This document shows positions 21,509 to 32,706 of a DNA stretch of 64,000 bases, piece by piece. Location: assembly GCF_027595985.1 (NCBI RefSeq), contig NC_073304.1, forward strand, positions 44,823,637 through 44,887,636. The letters are read 5' to 3'. A model generated the notes under the pieces. The model did no database searches, had not been told where the DNA came from, and saw only the letters and a program-made list of their open reading frames with translations. Origin of the DNA: Sorex araneus. Taxonomy: Eukaryota > Chordata > Mammalia > Eulipotyphla > Soricidae. Every line of letters begins with the position of its first letter. Within the stretch, counting starts at the first letter, position 1. The position numbers and the translations under genes are program-made.

Positions 21509-22546
21509 CTCCCGACATCTTTTTTTTTTAATTTATTTTATTGAATCACCATGTGGAAAGTTACAAAGTTCTCAGGCTTATGTCTCAGTTATACAATGCT
21601 CAAACACCCGTCCTTTCACCAGTGCCCATATTCCACTACCAAAAAAAGGAAAAAAAAAACAGTATACCTCCCACCCCCCCACCCCCCAACCCCCACCCCC
21701 CCTGCATAACTGATACATTTCACTTCCTTTTCTCTTTACCTTGATTACATTCCATATTTCAACACAAAACTCACTATTGTTGTTGGAGTTTCAACACAGA
21801 ACTCACTATTCTTGTTGGAATTTATCCCCCAAGAATACAGCCCTATTGACAAGAAAACATTTGATAATTAGTTTTCCACTGATGAAAATGAAGAGATATA
21901 AAGTCGCGCGGCCACAGTAGCGGCCATGCGGTTTAGGATTTCTGTATTTAAGTAATTAAGTCCAGGGAGATTTAAGTTGGAAATTGCATAATTTCCCTTC
22001 CTGGGGCAGCATGGAGCAAAAGCTTAGTTCACAGTCTGGAGACATGGCTGCAAGCACTCGCTAGGACCCCAAGTAATATAGCTGGCTCTGGATCCTGGTC
22101 GTTCAGCAGCAAAGTGGCTGTGCAAAGGCATGGCCACCCAGGTCGAATCTTGGCAGAGCTCAAGCTGGCACTGGCCCCGGCCCGAGACTGCCCAAGCGTC
22201 CCGCTGTTTCAAGTTCAAACCACATTTTTTTTTCTTTTTCCCCACACCACCAAGTTCATACCTCTTTAAAAGTTCCATAATATGGCAGACACCACACCAC
22301 TTCCTCCCAGGGGGGAGAAAAACCAAGGAAGAAGGATATTTCCCCCCTTAGCCGGCATGGGGCAAAAGCTTAGTTCACAGTCTGGAGACATGGCTGTAAG
22401 CACTCGCTTGGACCCCAAGTAATATAGCTGGCTCTGGATCCAGGTTGTTCAGCAGCAAAGCGGCTGTGCAAAGGCATGGCCACCCTGGTCGAATCTCGGC
22501 GGAGCTCGAGCTGGCACCGGCCCCGGCCCAAGACTCCCGACATCTT
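21509..22546 (-). mobile_element. L1-tailed retroposon with two GC-rich 5' modules, target-site duplications
   Basis: The element occupies 21522-22533 and is bounded by CTCCCGACATCTT at 21509-21521 and 22534-22546. Read on the minus strand it starts with a GC-rich 346-bp module (CCGGGGCCGGTGCCAGCTCG..), repeats about 187 bp of it (22355-22541 versus 22009-22195), and continues through AATTACTTAAATACAGAAATC, GGCCGCGCGACTTTATATC, a duplicated AACTCACTATT.TTGTTGGA block, a C-run (G-rich on the element strand), GGGCACTGGTGAAAGGACGG and GGTGATTCAATAAAATAAA. It has no reverse transcriptase frame, so it would depend on L1 machinery. Confidence 0.8.
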
Positions 22547-22550
22547 ATAG

Positions 22551-22815
22551 CCTAGTTCTCCCTCTCGGAAAACCTGGCAAGCTACTGAGAGTTTCCTGCC
22601 CACATGGGAGAGCCTTGCAACTCCCCATGGTGTATTCATATGCCAAAACCAGTAACAATGATGGGTCTCATTCTCTTGAACCCGAAAGAACCTCCAATGC
22701 GGCACCATTGGAAAGGACGAGTAAAGAGAGGCTTCTAAAATCTCAGGGCTAGGACAAATGGAGACATTACTAAGACTGCTCGAGAAACTTGACGATCAAC
22801 GGGATGATGATGGTG
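22551..22815 (+). repeat. SINE-B, head-truncated, long version
   Basis: CCCTCTCGGAAAACCTGGC, CATATGCCAAAACCAGTAAC, then an extra segment (GAACCCGAAAGAACCTCCAAT .. AAAGAGAGGCTTCTAAAATC) absent from 17644-17885 but present in the minus copies at 30235 and 48928, and the shared end GGAGACATTACT..GCTCGAG. Confidence 0.8.
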
Positions 22816-22829
22816 ATGATGATGATTTC

Positions 22830-23355
22830 TATTTTAGGTTTTTAGGTTATACTCAGTTCTGCACTCAGGGATCAGTCCTAGCAGGACTTGGGAGACTTAT
22901 ATGGAGCCAGGGATCGAACGAACCAAGTCAGCCTGTGCAAGGTAAGTGTCCTACCCACTGTACTATCTCTCTGACCCTAGGAATATGTGTCTTTGCTTGC
23001 TTGAGGCCACACTTGGCATTGATCTGGGCTTACTCCTGGCTCTGCACTCAGAGGTCATTCCTGGTGTGTGCTTGAGGAACTGTATGGGTTGATGGGGATC
23101 AAACTCAGGGTTCACCTTTATTTGTCCGGTACAAGGCAAGTATCCTATTCTCTGTGCTATTGCTCTGTCTCAATAGGAAAAGAGGTTTTGTTTGTTTGGT
23201 TTTGAGAACACGCCTGCTGGTGCTCAAAGTTTCCTCCTAGCTCTATATTCAGGGATTATTTCTGGAAGGGCCAGGGGACCATATGTAGTACTGGGGATTG
23301 AACCCAGGTCAGCCGGGTACAAGGCAAGTACCCTACCTACTGTACTATCTCTTCG
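22830..23355 (-). repeat. Three SINE-A copies in a row
   Basis: Minus-strand copies at about 22830-22978, 22994-23172 and 23195-23353, all moderately old, each ending with a CTATCTCT/CTATTGCTCT-type A-box complement. Confidence 0.75.
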
Positions 23356-23467
23356 ATATTGACAGTTTGTCTTAACTGGAGGTAAGTTATGGTGCAAAGT
23401 TATGTTACTTGAAGAGAGAAAAGAAAGAAATTTGGGAAACTCCACAAATTTTATCCCAGAATTTGCT

Positions 23468-23600
23468 CAAAATCTGTCAGGGACCGGAGCACATACCTTG
23501 CACGCACAAGACCCCAGGTTTGATGCCAGCATTGCAGGGTCCCCTGAGTACTTCCAGGGAGCTCTGCTGGCCCCCAGCACTGCAGGATCTGAGTGCCTGA
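23468..23600 (+). repeat. SINE-A related fragment
   Basis: CGGAGCACATACCTTGCACG, a B-box-like CAGGTTTGATGCCAG and GTCCCCTGAGTACTTCCAGG. Confidence 0.6.
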
Positions 23601-23689
23601 AGACAGATCAGTTAGATGCAGCTGCCAGGATGAGGCCCAAGGGCATGGTCCTGAGCACAGATGAGGAGGTCCCAGTCTGGAAAAGTAGC

Positions 23690-23922
23690 ACTGTAGCACT
23701 GTTGTCCCGTTGTTTATCAATTTGCTCAAGTGGGCACCAGTAACATCTCCATTGTGAGACTTGTTACTGTTTTTAGCATATCGAATACACCACGGGTAGC
23801 TTGCCAGGCTCTGCTGTGCAGGTGGGATACTCTCGGTAGCTTTCTGGGCTCTCTGAGAGGGGTGGAGGAATTGAACCCTGGTTGGCTGTGTGCAAGGCAA
23901 ATGCCCACCCACTGTGCTATGT
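23690..23922 (-). repeat. SINE-B
   Basis: Minus copy from CACTGTAGCACTGTTGTCCC through GCATATCGAATACACC and CTCTGAGAGGGGTGGAGGA to a tRNA head in GTGCTATG. Confidence 0.85.
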
Positions 23923-23931
23923 ATGTGCCAG

Positions 23932-24095
23932 GGCTGGAGCAATAATACAAGAGGTAGGGTGATTGTCTTGCAAGCAGCCAACCCAGGTTCAATCCCCAGC
24001 ATCCCATATGGCGTCCCAAGCACCACCAGGAGTAATTCCTGAGCACAGAGGAAGGAGTAACCCCTGAGCATCGCTGGGTGTGACCCAAAAACAAA
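23932..24095 (+). repeat. SINE-A
   Basis: Near-complete plus copy from AGGGCTGGAGCAATAATACA to GGGTGTGACCCAAAAACAAA, ten bases after the minus-strand SINE-B head. Confidence 0.88.
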
Positions 24096-25482
24096 CAAGC
24101 AAAAAAGGTAGATGCCAGAGGCCTTTATTGTGTTATTGCCTCTGTAGTTGATGTAATTGTGTATTTGTGTTTTTAATTATAGTATTTAAAAATAGTCTTA
24201 AATATACTTTTAAAATGAAATCCAAATATAGTCATTCTTCTTGACATAGTGGTTCAAAGCAAGTGGGTGCGAATGTGATGCTGTTCAGGGCCTGCAGAAC
24301 TGGGGTCCCCTGGGCCACCTCAGAGGTGGTAGGACCACCAAGGCTGCACCATATGATTCTCAGGGGACCATATCATATTGTGAATTGAATCAGATTGAGT
24401 CCATGCTAGATATGCCCCCTAACCACTGTACTATCTACTATACTGTACTATATGATACTACATTGTAGTAAGATACAATATAGTGTATAGTATATACAAT
24501 TTGGTACATATGCCCTTCATGTATACTTGAAAAATATATGTGGAGTATATAATATATACACTCCATGAATATTTGAGACATAAAATTTAAACCAGATCTA
24601 CTTGAAAAATGAAATTTAAGTCACAAATGACTTCACAATCACTCCTGGCAATCTTAAAAAAGGTAACCTCGAACTGTGGGTGGAAAATGGCTCAAAGGGC
24701 TGCAGTGCTCTTCCTGGGGCTGCCTGGGTTCCATCCCCAGTTCTGCAAGGCACTCAACCCTCCACACCCTACCACCCCACCACCCCTGGCTGTACTGCTG
24801 AGAGCAACCCCTGGAGCATGGATCTGGGGTAGCCTCTAGAGGATCAGGTCTAGCATCACTTTGAAAATGGAACAGAAATTTGTCTTTCCCGCCTTTGCCC
24901 TGCCTTCACGTGTCTGGACCACCACCCCAGGGTTCAGCACAGAAACAGGGAGAATAAGAATCAAAGGGGCAGGAAGCATCCCCTAGAACCTGATCTCCCA
25001 CGAGCGTGCACGTAAGGTCTCCTAGCTTACTGCACGTCAGGTTGAAGCCAGCTGATGGGGACAGAGTGTCTCCATCACAGGTGGGTGCGGTCACCTCACT
25101 GCCACGTTAGACTCTGCTTTCTTGCTTCCCTGAGCTCCACCATGTCCTCTCTCAGAAGCATTGACTTTGTTCTCAGAAGCAGGTTCCACCCACCAGGGCA
25201 ACCCCACCTCTCCCCCCACCACTTACCCCCCCATCACCCCCTTATTGCCTAAGGTTTTGGGTTACAAGAAAACAAGTTAGACCAGCCCTGTCTCTGGTCT
25301 GTGCGAACCTTCAAGTTCCAGCAAATTTGCCTCTCTACGCCTATTGATCCCTAACAAAATGGATTTTCATCTTTTCTGTCCAGAGAGCTGCACCCACTGG
25401 GCCCTAAGAACAAATTTGTTCCAAAGTGCTGCTGTAAAGGGTTGTGTTTGAACCTATAAATTCTGTCCAGAAAAGAGAATAA
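24096..25482. other. Intergenic sequence with old SINE remnants
   Basis: Degraded SINE-A pieces near 24340-24460 (minus) and 24690-24835 (plus), and an AT-rich stretch at 24440-24560 with recurring TATA-type words. No gene. Confidence 0.4.
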
Positions 25483-25650
25483 GGGGCCAGCGTGATTGGA
25501 TTGCATGGCCTTGCATGTGGCCGACCTGTGTTCATCGCCGGCATCTCATATAGTCCCCAGAGCAATGCCAGGTGTAATTCCCTAGTGCAGAGCCACGAGT
25601 AACCCCTGAGCATTACTGGGTGTGACCCCAAAAGCCAAAAAAATAAAAAA
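25483..25650 (+). repeat. SINE-A
   Basis: GGGGCCAGCGTGATTGGATT head, body from TCCCCAGAGCAATGCCAGG, end GGGTGTGACCCCAAAAGCC. Confidence 0.82.
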
Positions 25651-26709
25651 GAAGGAGAGAATGAGTCAGAGGCTTGTTTCTAATCACTCTCCCCAGATCG
25701 TCAGTCTTTCCCCTAAATACTGGTTCCTGTGTGTGCCTTCTCTCTGAGGAAGACTTTGCCCTCCTTGCCTTTTGCCCCTTTGCTCTCTTTTCCCCCTCTT
25801 CCCCGCCCCTTGCTTCCCCAACCTGAGTGTGTGGTTGTCAGGAGCCGGGCTCTGCTGGCCTTACATTTTTACATACTCATCGTGTAAGCTGGGGGATACC
25901 TCTGGGAACTGGCCTCGAAAATGTTTTACCCACAATTTCGCCTTTCTCTGCCTGTACTCTGTGTGCTTGCTTGTTAAGTTGCAAGAATGTGATCCGGCAG
26001 CCTCCACGCCCTGATGACTCAGCCTCACGCTTCTGAGCTGTGTTTTCCAGGCCTTCCTGAGGCAGCGCCTACTAATGTGGGCCAGGTGCTGTCCGGGCGT
26101 GGTCCTATCCAGCCTGTCCGGGGGTGGGATCCAGGCATTCTCCCCACAGGCTGGCAGAGGGAAGGAGAATTCTGGCTAATTCCGTGGCCTCGCAGCTGGG
26201 CACCGTGGAGCCTTCTCAAACACAGCCTCAGTAGTGTGTGTTTGGCATGTGGAAAAACTGACATAGTGGATCCATCATCCATCCTAAAGTGACTGGCAGA
26301 ATGACTTCTTCTTCCTCAGAGAAAAAGGCAGTTGATATCCACCTGGAGGCTGAGGGTGTGTGGGCCCAGCCTGGTTAACCTGTTAGCTAGCAGCTCTTTG
26401 ATTTGTTGGCTGAAGGGGGAAAATGTTTGGCTTCTGGGAACAAAATAGAAGGAATTTTAAAATTAGCAATTCAAAGTGGTGAGGGGGGTGGGACGGCAGA
26501 GGAATTCACTCTGAGATGAACACAGAGCCGGTCCAGGGGCCAAACACTGGAAAATGGTCATGGAAAAGACATTGTTGAATAATGTCTCTATCTCCTCTTG
26601 GCAAAGAAATTGCTTAGGGAAAGTATATGCCTTAAGTTGTATCATACTAAACAGAAAAATCTTAATTGATTCTACTTTATTTTATCCTATTCTATTCCAT
26701 TCTATTTAT
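25651..26709. other. Unique intergenic sequence
   Basis: GC-moderate, no repeat and no gene; frames of 70-92 codons on both strands lack domains. Confidence 0.45.
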
Positions 26710-26878
26710 TTATTGCTTTTTGGGTCACACCCAGCTATGCTCAGGGGTTCCTCCTGGCACTGCACTCAGGAATTACTCCTGGCAGTGCTCGGAGGGACCA
26801 TATGAGATGCTCGGGATCAAACCCCAGTTGCCTGCATGCAAGGCAAATGCCCCACCCGCTGTACTATTGCTCTGGGCT
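26710..26878 (-). repeat. SINE-A
   Basis: TTTTTGGGTCACACCCAGCT to CTATTGCTCTGGGCTC; moderately diverged. Confidence 0.85.
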
Positions 26879-26884
26879 CTACTT

Positions 26885-27075
26885 ATTTTTTTTTATAATT
26901 TAAAAAATTTTATTTTCATAAAGTTGTTCACAGTAATTGATTACATTCAATATTTCAACATCAATTCCACCACCATTACACCTTCCCATCACCATTATTA
27001 TTTTGTATTGTATAGTATGAGATGTCTGTAAGGGTCTATCTCACAGTGGTTCAACAAAAAAAAAATTTTAAAAAA
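26885..27075 (-). mobile_element. L1 3'-end fragment
   Basis: T-rich start, AAAGTTGTTCACAGTAATTG, TTACATTCAATATTTCAAC and a TTCCACCACCATTACACC block are the reverse of the 3' end at 13600-13690. Confidence 0.65.
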
Positions 27076-27359
27076 AGTATGTGATGATGCTTCAACTGCT
27101 CCTGGAATTGTAAAATTTTAAATAATTGGGGTTCGGAGACATCTCTGCAGTGAGCTGCTTTGTTCCAGGATTCATTTGTGAGTCTCTGAATCATGACTGT
27201 TAATGCACTTTAATGGCACCCAGAGGCAGTTTGTGGGTGTGACAGTCAGGACCCCGGAAGAGTGGGGAGATGGGAAGAGGCGGCCCATTCTACTTTTGAT
27301 TCTACACTTGATTCTACATTTGATTCTACTTTAATCATTTTTCACCTTACACTCATTCT

Positions 27360-27540
27360 TTTTTTGTTTGTGTATGGGCCACATGTGGCTGTGCTAGGGC
27401 TTATTCATGACTCTGTTCTCAGGACTCACTCCAGAAGGGGCTCAGGAGACCATTTGGGGTGGGGATTGAACTCAGGTTGGCTGCACGCAAGGCAAGCACC
27501 CTGTTGTTCTATCCCGCTGCACTGTTGTTCCAAGCCCCAA
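27360..27540 (-). repeat. SINE-A, old
   Basis: GGGCCACATGTGGCTGTGCT to CACTGTTGTTCCAAGCCCC. Confidence 0.7.
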
Positions 27541-28644
27541 TAGTGAGATTTTTGAAAAGCAACACAACACGAGCACAGCTTCCACATTTACTTGTGACTT
27601 ATTTGCTGCATGTTACCTATCAATTAGCTGCCACTGAACACTTATTAAGGCCTCACTGCATTGAGGACAAGATGGGCCCTGGTAGGAACTGAAACCCAGT
27701 TTGTAGTTAAGTTGAGAGCAGAATTTGCCTGCTACATGTTTCACAGCTAGAGCCTACTCTCGACCTAGGGTGCTTCTCTCCTGCAGGCCTGGGATGGCCA
27801 TGCTTTTGAGCTGGCTCCAGTTTCCTAAGGAAGTTCCGGCCTCCCAGCAGCTAGCTCAAACCACACCCATCAGCTTGTTTGCTCTATTTCACTGTGGGGA
27901 GGATCTTTTCATTCTAGTGGTTTTAAAATTTATAGAAGAAAAAAAAGATTGAACAGTACAAGGAAGTCCTACAACCTTCAATCCTTTGATTCATTTGTTT
28001 GCATTTTGCCTTGTTTGCTTATTCTGCCTTTCAATATCTGAGTAAGTTAGAGATATAGTGCCCAGAAGCCCTCAATACTCTGGTGTGCCTTTCTCTTATA
28101 TAACTACTGGAGAGTTGCAGTAGCCGGAACTAAGCATGGATGCTGTATTACTATTTATTTCATCAACTGCCTTCAGAATACCCTCACTCTTTTCCTTCTT
28201 CTGAGTCCAAATCCAAGATCATACCTGGTATTTAATTGCCAAGTCTATTTATTTTCCTTTAGTCCAAAGCGTTTTTCTCAGCCTTTCTTCATATTTCTAA
28301 ACTCTGACTTTTAAAAACCTACAGGCCAGTTACTTTAAAAATATCTTTCATTTGGTTTTGCCTCATGTTTTCCTCATAAATATTTTCAGCTTGTGTATTT
28401 TGGGCAGGATTCTCATGGAATCAATGGTGTGTTTCCAAATATCTGAATTGGAGGCACTCGATAGTAAATATTCATTTACAGCAATAGTGTGATGTTAGAT
28501 CTAATGACTTAATTAAGTGGAGTCTACCAATGTGAATTTATTGCTTTTTCCTTAGCAATTATGGAACAATATATGTGAACATATTTTGCAACTATGTAAT
28601 TATCTTAGCTTTTACCAAATTCACTTACTAGCTTTAGTATTCTT
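27541..28644. other. Unique AT-rich intergenic sequence
   Basis: No repeat or gene that I can identify in 1.1 kb. Confidence 0.45.
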
Positions 28645-28826
28645 TGATGACTTTCTTTTTCTATTTTTGTTTGTTGGTTTGTTGTTCTTTGGCCACACCC
28701 AGCAGTATTCAGGATTTACTCTTGGATTTGTGCTCAGAAATTACTTCTGTTGGTATGGGGTGCCGCATGGAAGGCAAATGCCCTACCCACTGTACTATTG
28801 CTCCAGTCCTCCACTGATGACTTTCT
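28645..28826 (-). repeat. SINE-A with target-site duplications
   Basis: Copy at 28657-28808 with TGATGACTTTCT at 28645-28656 and 28815-28826. The segment between the body and the head (CCATATGGGATGCTGG..) is deleted. Confidence 0.85.
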
Positions 28827-29064
28827 GCCCCTGTCATTCCTTTCATATTTACTTGACATTCAACTGAAGCAATTTCTCCTTCACCACTATTGAATTGTTG
28901 TGATATCAATATTTTAATTCAAAAGTTATAACCCATTGCATTTATGATTTATTCTGACGTTAAAATATTGTCCAGGTTTGGTCAGTAGGAACCCCCTTGA
29001 ACTGAATCTTTTTTTTTAGCATATTTACATGATTCTTTGAACATGTCTTCGCAAAAAAGATGTT

Positions 29065-29222
29065 CCAGGGGATTGAAGAGGTAGATAGTACAGGGGTTAA
29101 GATGCTTTCCTTGCATTCCTTTCCTTGACCCCAGTTCAATCTGTGGCACTACATGGTCCCCCAGCTCTACTGGAATGGTGAGGAGCCCCCAACATAGTGA
29201 GTGTGGCCCCAAAGCCAATCCC
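29065..29222 (+). repeat. SINE-A, old
   Basis: AGGGGATTGAAGAGGTAGAT head, ACATGGTCCCCCAGCTCTAC, end GAGTGTGGCCCCAAAGCC. Confidence 0.7.
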
Positions 29223-29486
29223 TGTCCTCCCCCACCCACCTCAGAGTCTTCTACTTTCTCTGCCCCAGTTCTATAAATAAACCAGTTCTCAAGAGACCCT
29301 GATTTCATTAGTGGGAAATGATATTTACAAAGATCTGGTATCTAAATATCCTCATTCCTACTGGTGTGTAAATCTTTTCCAGACCCTTTTATCAGACAAT
29401 TTTAGGTAATACTATACACTATACACATACAAAGAAAAATATATATATATATGTTTATATATATATGAAATGTAGAAATAAGTTAG

Positions 29487-29655
29487 GGACTGGAATAATA
29501 ATACTACAGTGGGTAGGGCATTTGCCTTGCCCATGACAGCTGATCCAGGTTCAATCTTCAGCATTCCATATGGTTTCCTGAGAACCACCAGGAGTAATCC
29601 TTGAGTGCAGAGCCAGGGGTAACCCTTGAGCACTGCTGGGTATGACCTGAAAAGG
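29487..29655 (+). repeat. SINE-A
   Basis: AGGGACTGGAATAATAATAC head to GCTGGGTATGACCTGAAAAGG; adjacent to a TA/TG tract. Confidence 0.82.
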
Positions 29656-29681
29656 AAAAAAAGGAAAAAAAGAGAAAGAAG

Positions 29682-29684
<3 letters not shown>

Positions 29685-29759
<75 letters not shown>

Positions 29760-29785
29760 GTACGTGTACATATGTGTGTGTGTGT
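29685..29785 (+). repeat. Compound (AT)n(GT)n microsatellite
   Basis: About 17 AT units, 12 GT units, further AT units, then a second GT run at 29773-29787. Confidence 0.95.
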
Positions 29786-29903
29786 GTAGAAAAGTGTTTG
29801 GTGCATCATAACTGGAACTTTCAGTATAGTTGTTTTATAGTCAAAAATATACAACTATATTGAAAGTTCCAGTTATAAAGGATGAATCAAACACGCTTTC
29901 TAC
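29786..29903 (+). other. Long imperfect palindrome (hairpin)
   Basis: The arms 29808-29833 and 29851-29876 (26 bp) are reverse complements with one difference that becomes a G.U pair in plus-strand RNA; the loop is 17 nt. The stem continues outward (29786-29807 with 29881-29903) after a 4-nt bulge (AAAG, 29877-29880), with two or three mismatches. Total 118 bp. It could be a hairpin RNA precursor or the remnant of a palindromic transposon; no second copy was noticed in the window. Confidence 0.75.
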
Positions 29904-30234
29904 ATTTATGTCTTCCTTTTCCAACAGTGAGACTTCTGGATTCCAGTGTCCTCAAACTCAGAATACATGCATTATAGTTTCAGAATTACTCTTGACTAGC
30001 ATTGCTGAAAGTAAACCTAAGCAGAATCCAATACATTGACAATTTAGGGGTGGGCCTCCCAACTGGTGCTCAGGAGGCCTAGGGTGCTCAGGAGGCCAAT
30101 ACTTGGCTGACTGGATGAAGGTCAGTGTGAGGGTGTGAGGACGCGGTGCCGCTCAGATCCTGCAGTGCTCAGGATTACCCAGACACTCTGGCCATGTTCA
30201 GGGCAGGGTCACCAGGGCAATTTTCAGGTAAATT
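29904..30234. other. Unique intergenic sequence
   Basis: No gene or named repeat; contains a short direct duplication (AGGAGGCC, near 30071 and 30088). Confidence 0.4.
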
Positions 30235-30465
30235 CACACTGTATCACTGTATCACTGTCATCCTGTTGTTCATCGATTTGCTCGAGCAGGTACCAGTAAT
30301 GTCTCCATTCATCCTAGCCCTGAGATTTTACCAGCTTCTCTTTACTCGTCCTTCCCAATGGTGCCATATTCGAGGCTCTTTCAGGGTCAGGGGAATGAGA
30401 TCCATCATTGTTACTGTTTTTGGCATATCGAAGACACCACGGGGAGCTTGCCAGGCTCTCGTAAA
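30235..30465 (-). repeat. SINE-B, head-truncated, long version
   Basis: TGTCATCCTGTTGTTCATCG, GTACCAGTAATGTCTCCATTC, then TTTTACCAGCTTCTCTTTACT and GGCATATCGAAGACACCACG. Carries the extra middle segment. Confidence 0.82.
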
Positions 30466-30983
30466 TTCACATGCACTGAAATTCAACAACGTTGGGCAAA
30501 TGATCCATATTTCTTTCTGCAACCAGGACTCATCCTTTTCTGCCCAGCAGCAGAGGCTCCAGTGTTTGCCTAGACTGTGGGCAGCCAGCAGCTCCCTGGC
30601 TTTGAATCTCCATCTCCTGTCTGCGCCCCAGTCTGCATGTGCTCTCCGAGGCTCATACTGACTCAGTGCCTCACCCGAGGCTGAGTTTGCCTGTTCTTAG
30701 ATTTCTCAGACTTGGTTGTCAGTTCTGTCTCTGGTCTTTCTCATCACTGTGTCCACAAGATTCTACCCCTGGTGTGTGGGCTGGGCATAAACTGATTCCC
30801 TGGCAGGCCAGTACTCCTTGGTCTCCCTGGGATTTCCCCCTTTCTCTTCCCTTTGCCATGACTGGGGTTGCACTCACTGGGGGTGTCACACACATGCTTT
30901 CTTGTGGTATCACTGTGGGGGTCACACTCTGTATTAAGGTGCTTACCCACATTCTGTTTGCTGTGCCCCGCCAGGGGACCCTG
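30466..30983. other. Unique intergenic sequence
   Basis: No gene. It leads into the minisatellite, and the long plus frame through this join (30639-31424) is discussed under rejected items. Confidence 0.4.
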
Positions 30984-31310
30984 AGGTGCTCACATGTGCT
31001 AAGAGGGTGCTGGGGTGCTCATGTGTTCTGGAGGGCATTAGGGTACTCATATATGCCAGGAGGGCCCTGGGGTGCTCCCATATATTGGGGTTGCTGGGGT
31101 CCTCATATGTGCTGGGGGGCACTGGAGTACTCATATGTACTAGGGGGCACTGGAATGTTCATGTGTGCTGGGAGAATACAGGAGTGTTCACATATGTTGG
31201 GGGGCACTAGGGTGTTCACATATGTTGGGGAGTTGGGGACCCACATATGTTGGGGGAGGATAGATACTAGGGTGCTCAAGTGTTGTGGGGCACTGGGGTC
31301 CCCACACAGG
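30984..31310 (+). repeat. Minisatellite, roughly 28-bp unit, about 11 copies
   Basis: Unit of the form GGTGCTCATATGTGCTGGGG followed by GGCACTGG, with units of 25-35 bp and a core GCTCATATGT / GTTCACATAT alternating. Divergence between units is uneven, with the most similar ones in the middle (31100-31230). Confidence 0.9.
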
Positions 31311-31561
31311 TTCACTAGGGTTGTGGGGATCATGTCTGTGGCTTCTGTGCTCCCACACCTGACACTAGGACTCTGGAGATCACAAACTGTTGTGGCACAG
31401 GGGGTGGTGAAGGTTTCCAGATAGACCTGCCAGGACCGTGCTCAGAACCTGTAGGGGCAGCACCCCGATAGTGTTTGCAGTCTTCCATTTGCAAGATGGA
31501 GGCAATCATCCTCCAGGATCCCCTTCTGAGCCTTTGGCTTTGCATTTTGTTTGTTTGTTCA

Positions 31562-31720
31562 TTTGATTGGTTGGTTTTGGGCCACACCTGGCTGTGCTCA
31601 GGCCTTATTCCTGGCCCTATGCTCAGGGACCATTCCTGATGGTGCGCGGGTGCCAGAGTTAGAACCTGGGTCAGCTGTGTGAAAGGCAATTTGCCTTTTC
31701 TGTACTATTTCTCCGGCTCT
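31562..31720 (-). repeat. SINE-A, old
   Basis: GGGCCACACCTGGCTGTGCT to CTATTTCTCCGGCTCTG. Confidence 0.78.
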
Positions 31721-32706
31721 GAGCTTTTGATTGAGTCCCAAGGGATGACACAATTCACCAATGGCAGTTTCAAAAAAGGATTTGGCAACATCTCCGTGTC
31801 AGGCCGTGCTGGAGGCCTGGGGTGTGAGTCACGCCCACCCTTCCATTCCTTGCCTCCCCGCTGTAGTGGGGCAACTGCCACCATCCACCCTTCCCGGTGA
31901 CAGCGCTGCTTCCCTCTCCTAGGCAGCCCCGTGAGCATGAGCTCTAGGGACAGCAGCTGTGGGTCTTGTGGGCATTTAGCAAATGCGATACCACCCAGCT
32001 ACCAGGACATGGCAAGTGGGTAAAGCCGGAGACCCAGGCAGAGAAGGTGGGGCCCTGCCACGCTGCAGGCTTTCTGAATCACTCTTTTAGAGGTGCTGGA
32101 GAAAGTCAGGGGAGCCTCGGAGCCAGGAGGCCACACCCTCAGTTCTGTTCTGAGAGCTCGCGGCCAGGTTGGGCTGACTTTTCAGGCTCCCTCATGAAAG
32201 CGGCAGTGTGGCTCCATCGGGAGCCTCTGAAAAGGGTCTTTGACCTGGGGCTCATTACTCCATGCTTCGTCTTGGCTCTTGATCTCACCAGCAGTTAATA
32301 AGCAGTTGCTTGTCTGCTCTTCTGTGAGCCTGGAGCTTGGCGTTCCCCCAGACGGGATTAGCGTTCTGTGAGGGGGCGACTATACTGGGAAGTTTATTTT
32401 CCTTCTCTCGGGACTGGCTCAGGGGTCAGTGGACACTTCCACACTGAACTGAGGTTTTATTTATTTATTTATTTATTTATTTTATTTGGAATTTTTAAAA
32501 ATCCCCTTTGTACTGTTGTTCCTGTCACAGAAAGTCATACACTTGGGACCATAAGCCACACCTAGGGACCACACTCCGTGGCACTGAGGGTTCTACCCAT
32601 GGTCCAAATGCTCAGACAGTCATTGTCAGACAGTCCTGTGTGCCTCCCACCCAGCCCGCCTGGTCCCGGAAAGGCGTCTTCTGTTGCTCTGATAAAGGGT
32701 TTGGGG
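31721..32706. other. Unique intergenic sequence with (TTTA)n
   Basis: No gene. A (TTTA)n tract lies at 32454-32483. The 110-codon frame at 31966-32298 has no domain. Confidence 0.45.

Noticed and set aside
30639-31424. 261-codon plus-strand open frame
   Set aside because: About 40% of it is minisatellite translated through units whose lengths are not multiples of three. No domain, no splice context, and an overlapping frame on the other strand is open too.
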